Of a stretch of 64,000 bases of DNA, positions 59,306-64,000 are shown piece by piece. The notes below the pieces were generated by a model. That model was not told where the DNA came from and did no database searches. It saw nothing but the letters and a program-made list of their open reading frames with translations. The stretch is from Streptomyces candidus (lineage in GTDB: Bacteria > Actinomycetota > Actinomycetes > Streptomycetales > Streptomycetaceae): assembly GCF_014207445.1 (NCBI RefSeq), contig NZ_JACHEM010000008.1:248001-312000 (forward strand), given 5' to 3'. The position numbers and the translations under genes are program-made. How positions within the stretch are numbered: position 1 is the first letter of the stretch; every line of letters begins with the position of its first letter.

Positions 59306-59652
59306 GGCGCGGGGCGTCCCCGGCCCCGGACAGGACCGGGGGCCCGCGTGATCGGGGACTCCGCGTGATCGGAGAGTGCGCGGCACTGGGTCACGGCGGC
59401 GGGGCATGAGTGGCGCGGGCACCGGTGATGGGCCCACGGGTGGGGCCCGGGAGGGTGACGCGGTTTTCCACAGCGGGCCGTCCGTCCACGGGTGGGGCCT
59501 GGGAGGGTGACGCGGTTTTCCACAGCCGGCCGTCCGTCCACAGGCCCCGGCAGGGGAGCCGGGAACCCGCCAGCATGGGAGGCACCAGCCGAAAAGGCGG
59601 CGGGTGCGGTGCAAGGGACGCATCGCGCGGACGGACACGGACGGGGACCGCG
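59306..59652. other. dynB-ssbB intergenic region
   Basis: These 347 bases contain the 52-bp duplication described separately and a shorter direct repeat of CGCGTGATCGG (59346 and 59363) near the dynB end. No alternative gene is visible. The ssbB promoter should lie within or after the duplication. Confidence 0.5.
59434..59541. repeat. 52-bp tandem duplication between dynB and ssbB
   Basis: Two nearly identical 52-base units start at CCACGGG (59434) and CCACGGG (59486), and the beginning of a third lies at 59538. Only two or three bases differ. Each unit contains GCGGTTTTCCACAG, so two TTTTCCACAG words lie upstream of the single-strand-binding protein gene. Confidence 0.9.
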
Positions 59653-60216
59653 ATGAACGAGACGATGGTGACCCTGGTGGGCAACGCCGCCAGCGGGCCG
59701 GTCGAGGTGGAGACGCCGAGGGGCGGGTCGGTCAAGTTCCGGCTGGCGGTGCAGCCCCGGTACTTCCACCGCGAGAAGGAGACCTGGGCGGACGGCCCGA
59801 CCAGCTTCTACACGGTGTGGACCCGGCGGACGCTGGCCGCCAACCTCACCTCCTCGCTGAGCATCGGCGAACCGGTGATCGTGCACGGCAGGCTGCGCAT
59901 CAAGGAGGAGACCAAGGACGACCGGCGCCGGCTCTCCGCGGAGGTCGAGGCCGTGGCGGTCGGCCACGACCTGAACCGTGGCACCGCCGCGTTCCGCAAG
60001 GTCACCAAGGCGGACCCCCGGCTGGTGGAACCAGCGGCGGTCCGCGCCGCGGAGGCGGCGCTGTGGGCGGTGGAATCGCCGGTGAACCGGGCGGCCCGCG
60101 GCGCGCCGACCGGAGCTCCGGGCGACCCGTCAGAAGAGCCTTTCACCGGTCCTTCGGGCGGTGCGACGGACGACGGGGTGAACCAGAAGAAGAAGGCGGT
60201 GAGCGCCGTGTCCTGA
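59653..60216 (+). CDS. ssbB: Single-strand DNA-binding protein, SsbB type
   Basis: This 187-residue protein has the OB-fold core (ETMVTLVGNAASGPVEVE, KFRLAVQPRYFHREKETW, FYTVWTRRTLAANLTSSLSI, GEPVIVHGRLRIKEE). The tail is Ser/Pro/Gly-rich and ends KKKAVSAVS, lacking the acidic DDxPF tip of SsbA. That matches the second SSB of Streptomyces, which is involved in chromosome segregation at sporulation. The position next to the dynamin pair fits this. The ATG at 59653 opens with the conserved strand. Confidence 0.9.
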   Translation: MNETMVTLVGNAASGPVEVETPRGGSVKFRLAVQPRYFHREKETWADGPTSFYTVWTRRTLAANLTSSLSIGEPVIVHGRLRIKEETKDDRRRLSAEVEAVAVGHDLNRGTAAFRKVTKADPRLVEPAAVRAAEAALWAVESPVNRAARGAPTGAPGDPSEEPFTGPSGGATDDGVNQKKKAVSAVS

Positions 60217-60276
60217 ACATCCCTTATGGGGTGCTGACTTGTCGACAAAGCCGAGACGGTTGGCTCTTCGCGATAA

Positions 60277-60295
60277 CGATTCCGATTCGGAATCG
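60277..60295. promoter_or_regulatory. 19-bp palindrome upstream of the surface protein gene
   Basis: CGATTCCGATTCGGAATCG is a perfect palindrome around a central base, preceded by CGATAA, in the AT-richest part of the interval. It lies 140 bases before the next ATG, and also 60 bases after ssbB, so it may be an operator or a short hairpin. Confidence 0.5.
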
Positions 60296-60434
60296 GACCT
60301 CCGGGCGCCTGTCGTGCGGCTGTTCGGCAATGCGTACCTAGGATTCCGGGATACCCATGGGGCATTTGAGGTTGTCGGCGAGGCGCTCCCCCCACACGCA
60401 TCATGCGAATGAACCTCGCCCGGAGGGGACTTGC

Positions 60435-61898
60435 ATGACTGACGAAGCGTCGGCTTCGGACCAGGAGCGGCACACCGTGCCCTCCACCCGCACCACCCGG
60501 ACGGCCCGGCTGGCCGCAGCCGCGCTGGCGCCGTGCCTGCTCGCGGCGGGCGTGCTGGCAGGAACGGTGGCGGGCACCGGCACCGCGGTGGCCGGCGACC
60601 GGCCGGGGGACACCGGAGGGGCCGCCGCCACGCTCGGCAGGCTCACCGTCCACGACGGGGTGACCGTCCGCGACGCGGGCGAGGAGTGGAAGGCCGAGGC
60701 CGGACTCTTCGAGATGTCCGTCACCGGCGGCGGCGCCCTGCAGAGCTACAGCATCGATCTGCGCACCCCGGCCCGTGAGGGGACCTCGTACAAGGAAGTC
60801 GGCTGGGAGCAGTCCTCGCTGCACAGCAACAAGAACGCCGGGAAGCTCCGCTGGATCCTGGAGAACTCCTACCCCCAGGTCAACGACCTCGCCGCGCTCG
60901 CCGAGAAGGCCGGGGCGAAGACGCTCGACGACACGGCCGCGGCCGCCGGCACCCAGGCCGCTATCTGGCGCCTGTCCGACGACGTGGACGCCCGTCCGGA
61001 CGACCCCGACGCGCAGAAGCTCGCCGCGTACCTACTGCGGACCGCGAAGAGCACTCCGCAGCCCCCCGCCTCCCTCACGCTCGACCCGCCGGCCGTCGCG
61101 GGCCGGGCCGGCGAGCGGATCGGCCCGGTCACCGTCCGCACCCGGGCCGACCGGGCCACCGTCAACCTGGCGGTGGGCGCCCCGCCCGGGGCCGCGATCG
61201 TCGACAAGCACGGCAAGGCCGTCGAGGGTGTCGTCGGGGGGTCCGAGCTGTACTTCCGGATACCGGCCGACGCCCCGGGCGGTACGGCCAGGCTGACCGT
61301 CCAGGCCGACGCCCCGGTGCCGATCGGCCGCACCTTCGTCAGCGACTCCCACAGCCAGACCCAGATCCTGGCCGGCGCCAGCACCTCCACGGTGACCGCC
61401 GACGCCACCGTCACCTGGGCCGCGCAGAAGGCGGAGGGCGCCGTCCCGGCGCTCTCCGCGAAGAAGAACTGCGCCAAGAGCGGCATCGGCATCACCGCCG
61501 ACAACGCCGGCGACGCCCCGTTCACCTTCGAACTGCTCGGCTTCCGGCACACCATCCCCGCGAGGACCTCGCGGACGGTGACCATCCCGCTGCAGGAGGA
61601 CCAGGCGTACGACCTCACGGTCTCGGGGCCCGACGGCCTGACGAAGAACTTCAAGGGCGTACTGGACTGCGAGACGGCGGGCACCGCCGCGATCGGCACC
61701 GCCGACGCCCCCGCCAACCGGCCCACCCCGGCCACCGGCGGCAGCCCGGACCCGGTCGCCGCGGGCGAGAACCTCGCCGCGACCGGCGCCTCCCCGGCGA
61801 CCCCGAAGATCGCCTACGTCGCGTTCGGGATGATCGTGCTCGGCGCGGGCGCGGTGGTCCTGCTCCGCAAGAAGAAGCCCGTCCCGCACGACGGCTGA
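60435..61898 (+). CDS. Cell-surface thioester-domain (TQXA) protein with LAxTG anchor
   Basis: This 487-residue protein has a long signal peptide (basic, then LAAAALAPCLLAAGVLAGTV). A TQXA/thioester domain contains GTQAAIWRLSDD, the Gln partner of an internal thioester (about residues 172-183). Two Ig-like segments follow, then a sortase signal LAATG, a membrane helix and the tail RKKKPVPHDG. In this family the other thioester residue is a Cys in Tyr-Cys-Ile-Asp; here the segment is SYSIDLRTP, with Ser (codon AGC) instead. Wall anchoring by a class E sortase is likely, but covalent thioester chemistry is not. GGAGGGG precedes the ATG. Confidence 0.88.
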   Translation: MTDEASASDQERHTVPSTRTTRTARLAAAALAPCLLAAGVLAGTVAGTGTAVAGDRPGDTGGAAATLGRLTVHDGVTVRDAGEEWKAEAGLFEMSVTGGGALQSYSIDLRTPAREGTSYKEVGWEQSSLHSNKNAGKLRWILENSYPQVNDLAALAEKAGAKTLDDTAAAAGTQAAIWRLSDDVDARPDDPDAQKLAAYLLRTAKSTPQPPASLTLDPPAVAGRAGERIGPVTVRTRADRATVNLAVGAPPGAAIVDKHGKAVEGVVGGSELYFRIPADAPGGTARLTVQADAPVPIGRTFVSDSHSQTQILAGASTSTVTADATVTWAAQKAEGAVPALSAKKNCAKSGIGITADNAGDAPFTFELLGFRHTIPARTSRTVTIPLQEDQAYDLTVSGPDGLTKNFKGVLDCETAGTAAIGTADAPANRPTPATGGSPDPVAAGENLAATGASPATPKIAYVAFGMIVLGAGAVVLLRKKKPVPHDG

Positions 61899-62026
61899 CC
61901 GGGCGCGGCAAGGGGTGCGCGGGCGCGCACCCCTTGCTCCGCCGGGTATCCGGTTTCCGCCCGGGGTGTGCAGTCAGGCAAGATGGGGTGTATCTGCCCA
62001 CCACTCGATCTGCCGGACGGTTTCTC

Positions 62027-63691
62027 TTGGCTGAGTTCATCTACACCATGCGCAAGGCGCGTAAAGCGCACGGCGACAAGGTGATTCTCGACGACGTCTT
62101 CCTGAACTTCATGCCCGGCGCGAAGATCGGTGTGGTCGGGCCGAACGGCGCGGGCAAGTCCACCGTTCTCAAGATCATGGCCGGGATCGAGCAGCCGTCC
62201 AACGGTGACGCGTTCCTGTCGCCGGGTTACAGCGTCGGCATCCTCATGCAGGAGCCGAAGCTCGACGAGTCGAAGACCGTCCTGGAGAACGTGCAGGACG
62301 GCGCCGCCGAACAAATGGGCAAGCTCAAGCGCTTCAACGAGGTCGCCGAGCTCATGGCGACCGACTACAGCGACGCGCTCATGGAGGAGATGGGCAAGCT
62401 CCAGGAGGACCTGGACCACTCCAACGCCTGGGACCTCGACGCCCAGCTGGAGCAGGCCATGGACGCCCTGGGCTGCCCGCCCGGCGACTGGCCGGTCACC
62501 AACCTCTCCGGTGGCGAGAAGCGCCGGGTGGCGCTGTGCAAGCTGCTGATCGAGGCCCCGGACCTGCTCCTCCTCGACGAGCCCACCAACCACCTGGACG
62601 CCGAGTCGGTGAACTGGCTGGAGCAGCACCTCGCGAAGTACCCGGGCGCCGTCGTGGCCGTGACCCACGACCGGTACTTCCTGAACAACGTCGCCGAGTG
62701 GATCCTGGAACTCGACCGCGGCCGGGCCATCCCGTACGAGGGCAACTACTCCACGTACCTGGAGAAGAAGCAGACCCGCCTCAAGGTCGAGGGCAAGAAG
62801 GACGAGAAGCGCGCCAAGCGCCTCAAGGAAGAGCTGGAGTGGGTGCGGTCCAACGCCAAGGGGCGTCAGACCAAGTCCAAGGCCCGTCTCGCCCGGTACG
62901 AGGAGATGGCGGCCGAGGCCGACAAGATGCGGAAGCTGGACTTCGAGGAGATCCAGATCCCGCCGGGCCCGCGTCTGGGCTCCATCGTGGTCGAGGTCGA
63001 GAACCTGTCGAAGGCCTTCGGCGACAAGGTCCTCATCGACGACCTGTCGTTCACGCTGCCGCGCAACGGCATCGTGGGCGTCATCGGCCCGAACGGCGCC
63101 GGCAAGACCACCCTGTTCAAGATGATCCAGGGCCTGGAGACGCCGGACAGCGGTTCGATCAAGGTCGGCGACACGGTCAAGATCTCCTACGTCGACCAGA
63201 GCCGCGCCAACATCGACCCGAAGAAGACCCTCTGGGCCGTCGTCTCGGACGAGCTGGACTACATCAACGTCGGCCAGGTCGAGATGCCCTCACGCGCGTA
63301 CGTCAGCGCGTTCGGCTTCAAGGGCCCGGACCAGCAGAAGCCGGCCGGGGTCCTCTCCGGCGGTGAGCGCAACCGCCTCAACCTCGCGCTGACCCTCAAG
63401 GAGGGCGGCAACCTGCTCCTCCTCGACGAACCGACCAACGACCTCGACGTCGAGACCCTGTCGTCGCTGGAGAACGCGCTGCTGGAGTTCCCGGGCGCGG
63501 CCGTGGTCATCTCCCACGACCGCTGGTTCCTGGACCGGGTGGCCACGCACATCCTCGCGTACGAGGGCGAGTCCCGCTGGTACTGGTTCGAGGGCAACTT
63601 CGAGTCGTACGAGAAGAACAAGATCGAGCGGCTCGGAGCGGACGCGGCCCGTCCGCACCGCGCCACCTACAAGAAGCTCACGCGAGGCTGA
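62027..63691 (+). CDS. ettA: Energy-dependent translational throttle ABC-F protein
   Basis: This 554-residue protein has two ABC domains (GPNGAGKST at about residues 41-49; GPNGAGKTT near 356) with LSGGE signatures and DEPTNHLD/DEPTNDLD Walker B motifs. Between them lies the ABC-F linker rich in Lys/Arg/Glu (KDEKRAKRLKEELEWV). It binds the ribosomal E site and couples translation to the ATP/ADP ratio. The start is TTG at 62027, giving LAEFIYTMRKARKAHGDK, where other EttA proteins start MAE-x-IYTMRK. The longer upstream frame has no similarity. Confidence 0.95.
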   Translation: MAEFIYTMRKARKAHGDKVILDDVFLNFMPGAKIGVVGPNGAGKSTVLKIMAGIEQPSNGDAFLSPGYSVGILMQEPKLDESKTVLENVQDGAAEQMGKLKRFNEVAELMATDYSDALMEEMGKLQEDLDHSNAWDLDAQLEQAMDALGCPPGDWPVTNLSGGEKRRVALCKLLIEAPDLLLLDEPTNHLDAESVNWLEQHLAKYPGAVVAVTHDRYFLNNVAEWILELDRGRAIPYEGNYSTYLEKKQTRLKVEGKKDEKRAKRLKEELEWVRSNAKGRQTKSKARLARYEEMAAEADKMRKLDFEEIQIPPGPRLGSIVVEVENLSKAFGDKVLIDDLSFTLPRNGIVGVIGPNGAGKTTLFKMIQGLETPDSGSIKVGDTVKISYVDQSRANIDPKKTLWAVVSDELDYINVGQVEMPSRAYVSAFGFKGPDQQKPAGVLSGGERNRLNLALTLKEGGNLLLLDEPTNDLDVETLSSLENALLEFPGAAVVISHDRWFLDRVATHILAYEGESRWYWFEGNFESYEKNKIERLGADAARPHRATYKKLTRG

Positions 63692-63696
63692 CAGCT

Positions 63697-64000
63697 GTGG
63701 CTCGGCACATCTACTCCTGCCCCCTGCGCTGGTCGGACATGGACGCCTTCGGGCACGTCAACAACGTCGTCTTCCTGCGGTACCTGGAAGAGGCGCGGAT
63801 CGACTTCATGTTCCGGCTGGCGCCGGGGGAGGGCAGCGAGTCCTTCACGGGCGGGTCCGTCGTGGCCCGGCACGAGATCGACTACGTGCGGCCCCTCGTC
63901 CACCGGCACGAGCCGGTCAGGATCGAGTCGTGGGTGACGAAGATAGGCGCGGCGTCCCTGACGATCGCGTACGAGATCAAGGACCCCGAGCAGGTGTACG
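63697..64000 (+). CDS. Acyl-CoA thioesterase, 4HBT hotdog family (3' end outside window)
   Basis: The visible 101 codons start with GTG at 63697, five bases after the ettA stop. They show the 4HBT pattern: RHIYSCPLRWSDMDAFGHVN (with the catalytic Asp), then FLRYLEEARIDFMF and VARHEIDYVRPLVHRHEPVR. This is a single-domain hotdog thioesterase that hydrolyses acyl-CoA. The gene continues beyond base 64000. It is probably co-transcribed with ettA. Confidence 0.85.
   Translation, partial: MARHIYSCPLRWSDMDAFGHVNNVVFLRYLEEARIDFMFRLAPGEGSESFTGGSVVARHEIDYVRPLVHRHEPVRIESWVTKIGAASLTIAYEIKDPEQVY

Overview
This window is chromosomal DNA from a Streptomyces or a very close relative. Base composition is very GC-rich with G/C-ending codons, and GTG starts and GTGA/ATGA start-stop overlaps are common. 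It carries families typical of the genus: XRE-DUF5753 plus DUF397 pairs, a dynamin pair next to SsbB, a LAxTG-anchored TQXA surface protein, and a CsoR-type copper operator. The order recD2 - citrate synthase - copA/copZ - inositol genes - dynamin pair - ssbB - ettA matches, from memory, a conserved core segment of the S. coelicolor chromosome. That synteny was not checked here.

Layout. (1) 1-10066 is an accessory island holding a type I restriction-modification system. hsdM (cut by the window edge) and hsdS are followed by an inserted regulatory module (module A, 3116-5446), then hsdR and a YgjP-like metallopeptidase. The 3' end of hsdM and all of hsdS are much less GC-rich than everything around them. 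(2) 10210-20473 is mostly secreted and cell-envelope functions: a class A beta-lactamase-like serine hydrolase, a one-chain ABC exporter, an S37 aminopeptidase, an LppU-like protein and a GH3 N-acetylglucosaminidase. (3) 20521-30756 is sugar and small-molecule metabolism: TIM-barrel isomerases, a binding-protein-like cytosolic protein, an SDR, an exonuclease-BRCT-TerD fusion, and a LacI-controlled three-gene operon (Gfo/Idh, DUF993, isomerase). (4) 31062-32825 is a second copy of the regulatory module (module B). (5) 32981-40526 holds recD2, citrate synthase, the copper export pair and a small HTH gene. (6) 40923-47529 is a myo-inositol catabolic cluster (iolE-like, iolC, iolB, iolD, mmsA). 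(7) 47704-55480 holds a polysaccharide deacetylase homologue lacking metal ligands, a PrmC-like methyltransferase, a hydrolase-ABC ATPase fusion with its permease, a DUF1772 protein, a glycosyltransferase and tRNA-Arg. (8) 55815-64000 holds the dynamin-like pair, ssbB, a thioester-domain surface protein, ettA and a partial thioesterase.

The most interesting unexplained structure is the duplicated module. In both copies an XRE-DUF5753 regulator and a DUF397 gene are transcribed away from a pair of tiny, overlapping genes. The second gene of each pair is a clear paralogue of the other (RLLPW and GKPCY motifs). The two divergent intergenic regions share a promoter-like element, CTCACA-N18-TACGCT, with identical spacing, plus a longer conserved block beside it. 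Other strong leads are the X-Pro-peptidase-like hydrolase fused through a membrane helix to an ABC ATPase, the exonuclease-BRCT-TerD fusion, a TQXA protein whose thioester cysteine is a serine, and a deacetylase homologue missing metal ligands. Several degenerate tandem arrays begin at or just past stop codons.

Broken genes include a frameshifted DUF397 gene, a small ORF with a stop and a frameshift, a truncated GNAT gene, and a fragment of an EamA-type transporter. Two of these are single-base losses in G/C runs, so a sequencing error remains possible. No CRISPR array, transposase, integrase or rRNA was seen. All family assignments come from reading motifs, not from database searches.
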